A stretch of 64,000 nucleotides of DNA from a virus. Under the pieces are notes generated by a model. It was not told the origin of the DNA, made no database searches, and saw only the letters and a program-made list of their open reading frames with translations. Every line of letters starts with the position of its first letter. Position 1 is the stretch's first letter. Of this stretch, positions 1 through 9,062 are shown in pieces. The position numbers were made by a program, and so were the translations under genes. The stretch is from the IMG/VR virus record IMGVR_UViG_3300025645_000048, positions 1 through 64,000 of that record. One strand, 5' to 3'.

Positions 1-2048
1 ATGGTTTAAATACTGGAATTCCAAATTCTTTGACAAGTGCCAGTTTTAGCGAAAGTGGTGGGCAGTTAAAAGGGTTAACAATAGGCTACAGAACAGATGA
101 AACAACTGCTGTTATTGCCGCAAGAACTGCAACAGGTGATATAGCTTTTATGGGTTATAATGGTGGATGGTTAGAAACTGCAAGATTTACAAACGATAAT
201 AGATTAGGAATTGGAACGACTTCACCTACTTCAAAATTATCAATATTTGGTTCGCAAGCTGCTATAGATATAACAAGAGGTAATTCTGGAGATTCTAAAT
301 GGGAATTTTCTTCTGATTCAACTGCATTATATTTTTCAGAAATGTCAACTGGCACTCGTGCCTATATGATGGCTATAAAAGAAACAACTGGAAATGTAGG
401 AATCGGAACGACTTCGCCTGATAATATTTTACATATAGAAACTTCTAACGCTGGTGGTCCACAAATACAATTAGAAAGCACATCTGGTACAGCTAGTGCA
501 GCTTTTATTAATTTTGATAGTACTAGTTTACAATTGTCTACTCAAAGAGATATGGTAGATGGAGATTGGTATGATACATCAAAATCTTGGGGCGGAATAA
601 ATATACAAGGTCCAGCAAGCGGCTCTTTTATTACTTTTCACACAGCAGGAGCATCAAACACCAGCCCTACAGAAAGAATGCGTATAGTTCCTGCTGGTGC
701 AGTTGGAATTAATAATAGTTCCCCTGATAGTTTTAGTGGTGGTGGAAGCACAGCCGCATCATTAGTTATAGGTAAAGGAACAAGTGGTGTTTCACCGCAT
801 ATAACATTGTGGCAAGGTAATTCAGCTCAAGCCGCTATATCTTTTGCAAGTGCTAACACTGGTGCTGGTCAATATGAAGGTAGGATTCGTTATACAAGAG
901 ATACTGGTGTAATGGATTTTAGAACTAATGGTGTAGCTAATGTGTTGGTTTTAAATGCTAGTGGCAACGTAGGAATTGGAACGACTTCGCCTAATGAAAA
1001 ATTACAACTTGCTGGTAATCTTAATGCATATGCTCCTGGTGGTATTGATGCTGGTTTATTCGCAAGTACGGCCGCAGGTTCTACAACTATTGCAATAAGA
1101 TCAAGTGGTGTAACTCATTTTAATGGTGGTAACGTCGGGATCGGGACGGCTACGCCTGGAAGAGGTTTAACTATTGATAAATCTAATCAATATGCTGCAC
1201 TTGAAATAATAAAAAATAATACAACTAACCAAATTGTTTATTTAGGTACTGGTTCCAGTGCAGGAACTGATGATCCTATTCTGCAAATGAAACATAATGG
1301 CACAGAAAATATTAGATTATATGCGACTGGTAATAGTTGGATTAATGGCGGCAACGTAGGAATAGGAACTGATTCGCCTGGGGCTAAATTAGTAGTTTCA
1401 AATAGTGGGGCATTAGGATATGAAATAGACCCTTTAAATGCAAGTGGAGAAGTAGTTTCTATATTTTCTTACAATAGGTCAACTGCAGCTTGGAAAACAA
1501 CTAGATATTCATCACTAGACCATAGATTTGAAATCAATGGTACTACAGAAGCAATGCGTATTACAAGTGGGGGGAAAGTTAATATTGGACAAGGAACAAG
1601 TATTACAGGATTTTTAAATATTGAACAATCAGGAAATCATATTCATTTAAGAAATGGTGCTGCAGCATCTGGCAAATATTGGAATTTTGATGTAGCCAGT
1701 CAAAATAGATTATACATACTTAACAATGGAGATACAGGTGTTTATATAACAGATGGTGGCACGTCTTGGACTGCAAATTCTGATGAAACTTTAAAAGAAA
1801 ATATTAAACCTTTAAATAATGTTTTAGATAAAATAAAAGATTATAGATGTGTTGAATATAATTTAAAAAATGTACCTAATGATAAAAAAATAGGTTTTAT
1901 TGCACAAGATTGGGTGGATGATTTTGCCCCAATAGTTAATAAAGAAGATGATGGATTGTTAGGAATGAAATATACAGAAACAATTCCTGTCTTATTAAAA
2001 GCAATCCAAGAACTAAAAGCAGAAATAGAATTATTAAAAAATAAATAA
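1..2048 (+). CDS. Tail fibre with C-terminal S74 chaperone (5' partial)
   Basis: The reading frame is open to the left edge, so the true start lies outside the window; a TTG at 30 is only the first start-like codon. The visible protein is a receptor-binding fibre. It has at least six copies of a short beta motif of the form GNVGIGTTSP followed by a strand such as KLQL, a pattern of trimeric phage fibres. The last ~90 residues form the intramolecular chaperone of endosialidase (Peptidase_S74), beginning at the NSDETLKENI motif, where the Ser-Asp pair is the expected self-cleavage site, and ending in a helix with IQELKAEIELL. The chaperone should trimerise the fibre and then be released. A second S74 fibre lies at 59665-61251, with a different body. 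Confidence 0.9.
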   Translation, partial: GLNTGIPNSLTSASFSESGGQLKGLTIGYRTDETTAVIAARTATGDIAFMGYNGGWLETARFTNDNRLGIGTTSPTSKLSIFGSQAAIDITRGNSGDSKWEFSSDSTALYFSEMSTGTRAYMMAIKETTGNVGIGTTSPDNILHIETSNAGGPQIQLESTSGTASAAFINFDSTSLQLSTQRDMVDGDWYDTSKSWGGINIQGPASGSFITFHTAGASNTSPTERMRIVPAGAVGINNSSPDSFSGGGSTAASLVIGKGTSGVSPHITLWQGNSAQAAISFASANTGAGQYEGRIRYTRDTGVMDFRTNGVANVLVLNASGNVGIGTTSPNEKLQLAGNLNAYAPGGIDAGLFASTAAGSTTIAIRSSGVTHFNGGNVGIGTATPGRGLTIDKSNQYAALEIIKNNTTNQIVYLGTGSSAGTDDPILQMKHNGTENIRLYATGNSWINGGNVGIGTDSPGAKLVVSNSGALGYEIDPLNASGEVVSIFSYNRSTAAWKTTRYSSLDHRFEINGTTEAMRITSGGKVNIGQGTSITGFLNIEQSGNHIHLRNGAAASGKYWNFDVASQNRLYILNNGDTGVYITDGGTSWTANSDETLKENIKPLNNVLDKIKDYRCVEYNLKNVPNDKKIGFIAQDWVDDFAPIVNKEDDGLLGMKYTETIPVLLKAIQELKAEIELLKNK

Positions 2049-2049
2049 T

Positions 2050-2057
2050 TATCTTTG
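2050..2057 (+). promoter_or_regulatory. Candidate promoter -7 box TATCTTTG
   Basis: TATCTTTG matches the Bacteroidota housekeeping -7 box TAnnTTTG. It directly follows the fibre stop codon and sits 15 nt before the next ATG. No TTG is seen at the expected -33 spacing. Confidence 0.5.
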
Positions 2058-2072
2058 TAAAAATATTAAACA

Positions 2073-2432
2073 ATGGCAAATTTTTATAAGTGGACAATAA
2101 ATCAAATGAATGCCCGTATTGAAGAAGATGGGAATCAAAATGTAATCTACACAGTACATTGGACGTATACCGCACAAGACGACAAAGATCCTAAGTATAT
2201 CGCTAGCCAAATAGGAGCTTACTCTTTACAGTACGATCCGTCTTCACCTTTTGTTCCTTATGCAGATGATGAGGCATTTGAGAATGTAGTAATTGGATGG
2301 TTAAAAGATGGATTGCCTGTTGCTGAAATGGAAGCAAGTTTATCTAAACAAATAGATTTAGAAAAAAAACCTGTGGATGAAGACTTATATTTTACTTGGG
2401 ACAATCCACCAGTACCACCTATTGAAGAATAA
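2073..2432 (+). CDS. Small virion or fibre-accessory protein
   Basis: This 119-residue acidic protein starts MANFYKWTINQM and contains IYTVHWTYTAQDD, followed by an aromatic-rich stretch and a proline-rich acidic tail (PPVPPIEE). The opening resembles short beta proteins found next to tail genes in marine myoviruses and podoviruses. I recognise the pattern only loosely and assign no function. It lies between the S74 fibre and a coiled-coil gene, and has its own promoter box, so a virion or fibre accessory role is the best guess. Confidence 0.75.
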   Translation: MANFYKWTINQMNARIEEDGNQNVIYTVHWTYTAQDDKDPKYIASQIGAYSLQYDPSSPFVPYADDEAFENVVIGWLKDGLPVAEMEASLSKQIDLEKKPVDEDLYFTWDNPPVPPIEE

Positions 2433-2451
2433 TATTATTTTACTATATTTG
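2422..2451 (+). promoter_or_regulatory. Candidate promoter, TTG-N19-TATATTTG
   Basis: A TTG at 2422-2424 and TATATTTG at 2444-2451 are separated by 19 nt, the spacing expected for a Bacteroidota -33/-7 promoter. The ATG at 2482 follows after an AT-rich leader containing AAATTAAAT. Confidence 0.6.
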
Positions 2452-2481
2452 TTTTTTATAACTTAAATTAAATCTAATACA

Positions 2482-2736
2482 ATGGCAAAAAAAATTACAG
2501 AAGAAGAATTAAAAAGACTTCAAGGCATGAATGCTGAGTTTACAAAAACTAAACTAGCACTCGCAGATTCATTACTTCAACAAAAAGAATTAATGGTTCA
2601 AATGGACAACCTAAGATCTGCGTTTAAAGTAGATGAAAAAAATCTAATGGAAGCTTATGGAAAAGATGTTTCTATAGATTTAGCAACTGGAGAAATAAAA
2701 GAAAACGTAGAAGAGGCACAAACTGTAGAAGAATAA
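2482..2736 (+). CDS. Small coiled-coil protein, paralogue of 61284-61517
   Basis: An 84-residue, almost entirely helical acidic protein. It begins MAKKITEEELKRLQGMNAEF and has heptad-like Leu/Met/Ile spacing through residue 60, then EAYGKDVSIDLATGEI. The gene after the other S74 fibre (61284-61517) encodes the same design: KITKEELKNLQ, a helix, then ESYGKINIDLKDG. The pairing with S74 fibres at two sites suggests a fibre assembly or early-translated accessory role. No known catalytic motif is visible. Confidence 0.75.
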   Translation: MAKKITEEELKRLQGMNAEFTKTKLALADSLLQQKELMVQMDNLRSAFKVDEKNLMEAYGKDVSIDLATGEIKENVEEAQTVEE

Positions 2737-2739
2737 AAA

Positions 2740-3273
2740 ATGGCAAGAATAAGTAACACTAGCGTTTATCCAAATATTAATCCTGTATTGTCAGATTACT
2801 TTGTATTGACTGATGCTAATGACGACTTATCTACTAAAACTTGTACACTAGAGTCCCTACAACAACTTTATAATGTTGATGTAGTTTCAAAATCTATAAC
2901 AGTTTCTCCACTTTATTTAAATGTTTTAGCAACTCAAGACTTTGAAATACTTCCTGCACCAGGTTCTGCATACGTATATGACATACAAAGAATTTTAGTT
3001 TTTATGGATCCAGGCTCTACAGTGTATGATTTTGCAACAGATTTACCATCATTTGATATGGGATCACGATCACTTAATGACATTCAACTAACCACTATGA
3101 ATTCTGCAACAGATGTTGTTGAAGTAATTTGGACTGGAGGCACAAATAACTTTGTGTTACCAACTAATACTTCGGTGGTTTTGTCTAAAGCTGGTAGCAA
3201 CCCTACACAAGGCAATGGAACACTTTATGTCAATATTTCTTACAGAAAACTAAAGTTAAATTCAACTTTCTAG
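2740..3273 (+). CDS. Virion protein with MARIS-type N-terminal anchor
   Basis: The first ~45 residues (MARISNTSVYPNINPVLSDY, then a TDAND...TKTCTLESL pattern) match the start of the protein at 57419-58144. I know this opening from many Bacteroidota phage appendage proteins, where it probably anchors the protein to the virion. Residues 46-177 are beta-rich and end in YVNISYRKLKL, unlike the C-terminal part of the paralogue. This looks like a modular fibre or decoration protein with a conserved anchor and an exchangeable head. It starts 3 nt after the upstream stop. Confidence 0.7.
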   Translation: MARISNTSVYPNINPVLSDYFVLTDANDDLSTKTCTLESLQQLYNVDVVSKSITVSPLYLNVLATQDFEILPAPGSAYVYDIQRILVFMDPGSTVYDFATDLPSFDMGSRSLNDIQLTTMNSATDVVEVIWTGGTNNFVLPTNTSVVLSKAGSNPTQGNGTLYVNISYRKLKLNSTF

Positions 3274-3277
3274 TCAA

Positions 3278-3502
3278 ATGGACATCCGTAAGATTTCCAT
3301 AGGAGCAGATTACAAGTCTGGTGCCATGCATTATATTGTAGGGCAGAATGTTTTAGGAGGCTCTTATATTATTCATTTAATTCAACACGATGCAAATTCT
3401 AATTCATTTAAAATATGGATAGAAAAGAATCAAGAATTAATTATGTGGAAGGAGTTTAAAAACACAATGCCTATTTCTGTAGAATATAATCTAAACTTTT
3501 AA
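3278..3502 (+). CDS. Hypothetical 74-residue protein
   Basis: I do not recognise this protein. It is beta-rich, starting MDIRKISIGADYKSGAMHYI and ending PISVEYNLNF. Its last base is the first base of the next ATG (TAATG), so translation of the two genes is probably coupled. Confidence 0.6.
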   Translation: MDIRKISIGADYKSGAMHYIVGQNVLGGSYIIHLIQHDANSNSFKIWIEKNQELIMWKEFKNTMPISVEYNLNF

Positions 3503-4068
3503 TGCAGTCACCACATTCTTTCATAGTTCGACCAGTAAAAGGGAGAAGGTATGATAATATAAAAGACATTGGTGGTATTGACTTTATAACCAGTGTTTCT
3601 AAAGAAGACCATAAAGCATCTAATAGACATGCAGAAGTTGTGTCTACACCAGTAAATTATTCTGGAGATATAAAAAAAGGAGATATACTTTTAGTTCATC
3701 ACAATGTTTTTAAATTTTATTTTGACATGAAGGGTAGAGAAAAAAGTGGTAAAAGTTTTTTTAAAGATGATTTATTTTTTATTGACAATGATCAGTTTTT
3801 TTTATATAACAAAAAAGGTAAATGGTATGGTCATGACAAATATTGTTTTGTAAAACCTATTCCTAAAAAAGATTTTTATTTAAAAGGCATTGGTGTTAAG
3901 GAAGAACCCTTACATGGTGTAATAAAATACTCAAACAAACAATTAGAACAATTAGGTGTTAATGAAGGGGATGAAGTCTGTTTCACTCCTGATAGTGAAT
4001 ATGAGTTTTATGTTGATGATGAAAAATTATATCGTATGTTTACCAACAACATAGCATTAACATTATGA
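3502..4068 (+). CDS. Tandem GroES-like (co-chaperonin fold) protein
   Basis: This 188-residue protein reads as two GroES-like halves. The first (~5-103) starts SFIVRPV, has AEVVSTPVNYSGDIKKGDIL and ends in strands around FIDNDQFFLY. The second (~116-186) starts CFVKPI, has LHGVIKYS, then VNEGDEVCFTP and YEFYVDDEKLYRMF, much like the GroES C-terminal barrel (GD-V-F ... V-DEEYLIM). Shared elements are an opening strand with a Pro, a turn with GD, and an acidic-to-strand end. The clear GroES of this phage is at 51814-52071. By analogy with T4 gp31, this one could assist capsid-protein folding. Its position next to the terminase fits a virion-assembly role. The GroES assignment is by eye from motif order and is inference. 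Confidence 0.5.
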   Translation: MQSPHSFIVRPVKGRRYDNIKDIGGIDFITSVSKEDHKASNRHAEVVSTPVNYSGDIKKGDILLVHHNVFKFYFDMKGREKSGKSFFKDDLFFIDNDQFFLYNKKGKWYGHDKYCFVKPIPKKDFYLKGIGVKEEPLHGVIKYSNKQLEQLGVNEGDEVCFTPDSEYEFYVDDEKLYRMFTNNIALTL

Positions 4069-4343
4069 TGGATAGTAAAAAAATAAAAGAAGAAATAATT
4101 AAAGCTGGTGAAAAAGCAGTTATACAATTAATAAAAGTAGCAAAAGAAGATATTATTAAATACGAAAAAGATGATGAGTTGGCAGCTGACAGATTGAAAA
4201 ATGCAGCCGCTACAAAAAAACTTGCTATCTTTGATGCATTCGAGATATTAAAAAGAATTGAAGATGAAAAGCAATTAATAGATGGAATTGATATAGTAAA
4301 AAATAATACACCTAAAGGATTTGCAGAATCAAGATCAAAATAG
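4065..4343 (+). CDS. Putative small terminase subunit
   Basis: A 92-residue helical, charged protein directly upstream of the large terminase, overlapping the preceding gene by ATGA. It has long amphipathic helices (IKKAGEKAVIQLI-type, then AADRLKNAAATKKLAIFDAF). Position and composition fit a DNA-recognition terminase subunit, but no helix-turn-helix is convincing by eye, so the call is mainly from context. Confidence 0.5.
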   Translation: MMDSKKIKEEIIKAGEKAVIQLIKVAKEDIIKYEKDDELAADRLKNAAATKKLAIFDAFEILKRIEDEKQLIDGIDIVKNNTPKGFAESRSK

Positions 4344-4383
4344 TTTATATAGAAAATTGTACAAAATTGTGCCGAACAATGTT

Positions 4384-6570
4384 ATGGCAACAAAAAACAG
4401 AGCTCGTACATGGCTATATGGTTATAATCCTAAATATGATTTTGTAGTTATTTCTAAAACTGGGCAAATTGACCAAATAATAAATATAAATGGTTTAAAT
4501 ATAGCCTTACCTAAACCTCCCGCGCGCGTGCACACGCGAGACAAAAAAAACAAAGAACAGTACTGGGAGCCACATGTTTTACCTAAAGAATTAAAAAAAA
4601 TACAATCTATATTTCATTGGCATGAAACCCCACCTCAATTTAAAAATAAATGGGTAGATTATATAGAACAAGAGTTTGATAGAAGAGAAGAAGGTTTTTG
4701 GTTTATGAATAATGGGGAGCCAACCTATATAACTGGCACTCATTATATGTATCTGCAATGGACAAAAATTGATGTTGGTCATCCAGATTTTAGAGAAGCG
4801 AATAGACTTTTTTATATATTTTGGGAAGCATCTAAAGCTGACAAAAGAAGTTTTGGTATGTGTTATTTAAAAATAAGACGTTCAGGATTTTCTTTTATGA
4901 GTTCATGTGAAGGTGTTAACACTGCAACAATTACTAAAGATTCTAGAATAGGTATATTATCTAAAACTGGTGCCGATGCTAAAAAAATGTTTACAGATAA
5001 AATAGTTCCAATATCTAACAACTATCCGTTCTTTTTTAAACCCATACAAGATGGTATGGATAAACCTAAAACAGAATTAGCTTATCGAGTTCCTGCTTCT
5101 AAGATTACTAAAAAAAATATGTATGTTATAGATGAGGAAGAATTAGAAGGCTTAGATACAACCATTGACTGGAAGAATACATCTGACAATAGTTATGATG
5201 GTGAGAAGTTACAACTTCTACTTCATGATGAAAGTGGTAAATGGGAAAGGCCAGAAAACATATTAAACAACTGGAGGGTAACTAAAACATGTCTTAGACT
5301 AGGTAGTAAAGTTATAGGTAAGTGTATGATGGGTTCAACTTCTAATGCTCTAGATAAAGGGGGTGCAAATTTTAAATCCCTATATGAAGATTCTGATTGT
5401 ATGAAAAGAAATTCCAATGGACAAACAAAAAGTGGTTTGTATAATCTGTTTGTGCCTATGGAATGGAATATGGAAGGGTTTATTGACAGACATGGAATGC
5501 CAGTGTTAAAAAACCCACAAGAACCTATTATGGGTATAGATGGCGAATTAATATATCAAGGTGCAATTAATTATTGGGAGAATGAGGTAGAGTCATTAAA
5601 AAATGATCCAGATGCATTGAATGAATTTTATAGACAATTCCCTAGGTCTGAGTCTCATGCATTTAGAGATGAAAGTAAACAGTCATTATTTAATTTGACA
5701 AAAATATATCAACAAATAGATTACAATGACTCATTAATAATGCAACATCATGTAACTCAAGGTGGGTTTCATTGGAAAGATGGAATTAAAGATTCTAAGG
5801 TAATATGGAGCCCAAATAAAAGAGGAAGATTTTTTGTAACTTACATTCCAAAGGCTTCGCTTCAAAATAACGTTATAGAAAGAGGAGGGCAGAAACGACC
5901 AGGGAACGAACATCTTGGCTCGTTTGGTTGTGACTCTTATGATATTTCTGGAGTAGTTGTTGGGAAAGGTTCTAATGGATCATTACATGGGCTTACTAAA
6001 TTTAATATGGATGATGCACCTAGTAATGAATTTTTTCTTGAATATATAGCCAGACCACAAACAGCTGAGATATTTTTTGAAGAAGTCTTGATGGCTTGTG
6101 TTTTTTATGGTATGCCAATTTTATGTGAAAATAATAAACCACGTTTATTATATCATTTTAAAAATAGAGGATATAGAGGGTATTGTTTAAATAGACCAGA
6201 TAAAAAATATAATAAGTTGTCAAAAACAGAAAGAGAATTAGGTGGTATACCTAATAGCTCAGAAGATGTAAAACAATCTCATGCATCTGCAATTGAATCT
6301 TATATAGAAAAACATATAGGATTGGATTTAGAAGAAACATATAGAGATAAAGATATAATGGGAAGTATGTATTTTCAAAGAACTTTAGAAGATTGGGCAA
6401 AATTTGACATAAACAACAGAACACGATTTGATGCTGCTATTAGTTCAGGGTTAGCAATTATGTCTAATCAAAAACACCTATATACCCCAACTCAAAAACA
6501 ATCAAAAATAAGCATTAACTTTGCAAGATATAATAACAAAAGTTCAGTTAGTCAATTACTTAAAAGATGA
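4384..6570 (+). CDS. terL: Terminase large subunit (crAss-like)
   Basis: DNA-packaging motor with ATPase and nuclease domains. The stretch FWFMNNGEPTYITGTHYMYL, followed by DFREANRLFYIFWEA and LSKTGADAKKMFTDK, is characteristic of crAss-like TerL. The deviant Walker A is RRSGFSFMSS, and Walker B is LLLHDESGKWE with the catalytic acidic pair. Other motifs include STSNALDKGG and EFYRQFPRSESHAFRDES. The RNase H-like nuclease starts at GSFGCDSYD, with a further acidic residue in ILCENNKPR. I place the start at the ATG beginning MATKNRARTWLYGYN; a TTG at 4321 in the same frame would add 21 residues and overlap the preceding gene. A GC-rich patch lies near residue 48. The portal ATG overlaps the stop by 4 nt. 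Confidence 0.95.
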   Translation: MATKNRARTWLYGYNPKYDFVVISKTGQIDQIININGLNIALPKPPARVHTRDKKNKEQYWEPHVLPKELKKIQSIFHWHETPPQFKNKWVDYIEQEFDRREEGFWFMNNGEPTYITGTHYMYLQWTKIDVGHPDFREANRLFYIFWEASKADKRSFGMCYLKIRRSGFSFMSSCEGVNTATITKDSRIGILSKTGADAKKMFTDKIVPISNNYPFFFKPIQDGMDKPKTELAYRVPASKITKKNMYVIDEEELEGLDTTIDWKNTSDNSYDGEKLQLLLHDESGKWERPENILNNWRVTKTCLRLGSKVIGKCMMGSTSNALDKGGANFKSLYEDSDCMKRNSNGQTKSGLYNLFVPMEWNMEGFIDRHGMPVLKNPQEPIMGIDGELIYQGAINYWENEVESLKNDPDALNEFYRQFPRSESHAFRDESKQSLFNLTKIYQQIDYNDSLIMQHHVTQGGFHWKDGIKDSKVIWSPNKRGRFFVTYIPKASLQNNVIERGGQKRPGNEHLGSFGCDSYDISGVVVGKGSNGSLHGLTKFNMDDAPSNEFFLEYIARPQTAEIFFEEVLMACVFYGMPILCENNKPRLLYHFKNRGYRGYCLNRPDKKYNKLSKTERELGGIPNSSEDVKQSHASAIESYIEKHIGLDLEETYRDKDIMGSMYFQRTLEDWAKFDINNRTRFDAAISSGLAIMSNQKHLYTPTQKQSKISINFARYNNKSSVSQLLKR

Positions 6571-9002
6571 AAGACGTTACAATTAATATACAATCTGCTG
6601 CTTTTCCTGATCAATTTGTTTCAGACTCAACAAAAGACACAGTAGAATATGGTTTACAGATAGGACAAGCAATACAATATGAATGGTTTAGAAGAGATAA
6701 TGGTTCATGTAGATTTTATGATCAATGGGGTGAGTTCATGCGCCTGCGCCTGTACGCGCGAGGGGAACAGTCTATTGCTAAATATAAAAACGAATTAGCT
6801 ATAGATGGTGATTTATCTTATTTAAATTTAGACTGGACTCCTGTCCCAATTATACCAAAGTTTGTTGACATCGTTGTAAATGGCATGTCTGACAGACTTT
6901 TTAAAGTAAAAGCATATGCCGAAGACGCAATGTCTGCCGAAAAAAGAAATGAGTTTCAAAAACAAATAGAAGGTGAAGTAATTGCAAAACCTTTATTTAA
7001 TCAGATACAAGAAGAGTTTGGCATAAATGTATTTCAAACCGATCCTGATCAATTGCCTGAATCAGATGAGGAAATGGAATTGTATATGAATATGAAATAT
7101 AAACCAGCTGTAGAAATTGCTGAAGAGGTTGCAATAAATACATTGTTTTCTGAAAATCATTATAACGACATTAGAAATAGAGTTGATTATGATTTAACTA
7201 CATTAGGCATAGGAATAACCAAACATGAATTTCTGTTAGGACAAGGTGTAAAACTAGATTATGTTGATCCTGCTAATGTAGTGTATAGTTATACTGAAGA
7301 TCCTTATTTCAAAGATTGTTTTTATTGGGGTGAAATTAAAACAGTACCTATGACGGAATTAATAAAAATTGATCCATCATTAACTAATTCAGATTTAAAT
7401 GAGATAGCTAAATATAGTCAATCATGGTATAATTATTTTAATACATCACAGTTTTATGAAAACAGTATGTTTTATAGAGATACTGCAACATTATTATATT
7501 TTAATTATAAAACCACACACTCATTTGTATATAAAAGAAAAAAATTATCTGATGGCTCGTACAAGACTGTACAGAAAGATGACCAATTTAATCCGCCACA
7601 AGAAATGATGGAGGAAGGTAATTTTGAAAAAGTAGAAAAAAGAATTGATGTATGGTATACTGGTGTAATGGTAATGGGTACTAATATTGTTTTAGAATGG
7701 AAATTAGCCGAAAACATGGTAAGACCAAAATCAGCAAATCAATTTGCTATGCCAAATTATGTTGCATGTGCGCCAAGAATGTATAAAGGACAGTTAGAGT
7801 CTTTAGTTAGAAGAATGATTCCTTTTGCTGATTTGATACAAATGACTCATTTAAAAATTCAACAAGTAGTTTCTAGAATTGTACCAGATGGTGTTTTTAT
7901 TGATGCTGATGGATTAAATGAAGTTGATTTAGGAACAGGTAATGCATATAATCCAGAAGATGCTTTGAGGTTATATTTCCAAACTGGTAGTGTTATTGGT
8001 AGAAGTTATACTCAAGATGGTGAATTTAATAATGCTAAAGTACCTATACAACAACTAACTGCTAACAGTGGTTCTAGTAAAATGCAAATGTTAATAGCAA
8101 ATTATAATCATTATTTAGACATGATTAGATCAGTAACAGGTTTGAATGAAGCCAGAGACGGATCAACACCAGATCCTAACTCTTTAGTCGGTGTTCAAAA
8201 ATTAGCAGCTTTAAATTCTAATACAGCAACTAGACATATATTAGATGGTAGTTTATTTATAACCAGAACTTTAGCAGAGTGTTTATCTATAAGGACAGCT
8301 GATATATTAGAATTTGCAGATTTCAAAGATGAATTTGTCATGCAAATAGGTAAATATAATTCTGGTATTTTAGAAGAAATAAAAGATTTATACATTTATG
8401 ATTTCGGTATATTTATTGAGATGTCTCCTGATGAAGAAGAAAAAGCGATGTTAGAAGCTAATATTCAAATGGCATTATCAAAAGAAAATATAAGTTTAGA
8501 AGATGCTATTGATATTAGAGAGATTAACAATCTTAAAATGGCTAATCAATTATTAAAATTGAAACGTAAACAGAAGCAGGAGCAAGAGCAACAACAAAGA
8601 ATGCAAGAGCAACAAATGGCCGCACAGATGCAAATGCAGGCTGAACAAGCTAAAGCTCAACTTGAGGCACAAAAAGTCCAAATGGAAACTCAATCTAAAA
8701 TGCAAGTTAAACAAGCTGAAATAAGTTTCGAAATAGAGAAACTTAAAAATGAAGCAATGTTGAAAGAACAACTTATGCAGACAGAGTTTCAATTTCAAAT
8801 GCAGTTAAAAGGTGTTGAGCAACAAGGTTTACAGTCAAGAGAAACTGAAAGAGAAAATGCTAAAGATGCGCGTATAAGTCAACAGTCAACACAAACATCT
8901 AAAATGATAGAACAAAAGAAAAGAGATTTACCTGCAATAAATTTTGAATCAAATGAAGATAGTTTAGATGGTTTTGATTTAGCAGAGTTTGAGCCAAGAT
9001 AA
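6567..9002 (+). CDS. Portal protein (crAss-like)
   Basis: This is the dodecameric ring at the capsid vertex through which DNA enters and leaves. Recognisable crAss-like segments are the N-terminal RLRLYARGEQSIAKYKNELA, LNLDWTPVPIIPKFVDIVV, and the C-terminal DPNSLVGVQKLAALNSNTAT and ISLEDAIDIREI. Residues ~665-770 form a Gln/Met/Lys-rich coiled coil (repeated QEQQQ-type runs), the expected barrel or crown helix. The last ~40 residues are acidic. It follows terL with a 4-nt overlap and precedes the scaffold candidate. Codons in RLRLYARG are unusually GC-rich for this genome. Confidence 0.93.
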   Translation: MKDVTINIQSAAFPDQFVSDSTKDTVEYGLQIGQAIQYEWFRRDNGSCRFYDQWGEFMRLRLYARGEQSIAKYKNELAIDGDLSYLNLDWTPVPIIPKFVDIVVNGMSDRLFKVKAYAEDAMSAEKRNEFQKQIEGEVIAKPLFNQIQEEFGINVFQTDPDQLPESDEEMELYMNMKYKPAVEIAEEVAINTLFSENHYNDIRNRVDYDLTTLGIGITKHEFLLGQGVKLDYVDPANVVYSYTEDPYFKDCFYWGEIKTVPMTELIKIDPSLTNSDLNEIAKYSQSWYNYFNTSQFYENSMFYRDTATLLYFNYKTTHSFVYKRKKLSDGSYKTVQKDDQFNPPQEMMEEGNFEKVEKRIDVWYTGVMVMGTNIVLEWKLAENMVRPKSANQFAMPNYVACAPRMYKGQLESLVRRMIPFADLIQMTHLKIQQVVSRIVPDGVFIDADGLNEVDLGTGNAYNPEDALRLYFQTGSVIGRSYTQDGEFNNAKVPIQQLTANSGSSKMQMLIANYNHYLDMIRSVTGLNEARDGSTPDPNSLVGVQKLAALNSNTATRHILDGSLFITRTLAECLSIRTADILEFADFKDEFVMQIGKYNSGILEEIKDLYIYDFGIFIEMSPDEEEKAMLEANIQMALSKENISLEDAIDIREINNLKMANQLLKLKRKQKQEQEQQQRMQEQQMAAQMQMQAEQAKAQLEAQKVQMETQSKMQVKQAEISFEIEKLKNEAMLKEQLMQTEFQFQMQLKGVEQQGLQSRETERENAKDARISQQSTQTSKMIEQKKRDLPAINFESNEDSLDGFDLAEFEPR

Positions 9003-9028
9003 GCTTAAAAAGATATTTAAATTTTGTT

Positions 9029-9036
9029 TAACTTTG
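9029..9036 (+). promoter_or_regulatory. Candidate promoter -7 box TAACTTTG
   Basis: TAACTTTG fits TAnnTTTG in the 60-nt gap after the portal gene. It is followed by a leader with AATTTAATCTAATTTAAT and the ATG at 9063. It could start a capsid transcript. No -33 TTG is found at normal spacing. Confidence 0.45.
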
Positions 9037-9062
9037 TTTAAAATTTAATCTAATTTAATATT

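Noticed and set aside
200-1400. Repeated GGAACGACTTCGCCT units as a CRISPR-like array
   Set aside because: They are in-frame codons of the fibre motif GIGTTSP with variable spacing, inside one open frame.
8553-8798. Leu-rich minus-strand frame in the portal gene
   Set aside because: It is the mirror of the Gln/Lys-rich coiled coil and has no independent support.
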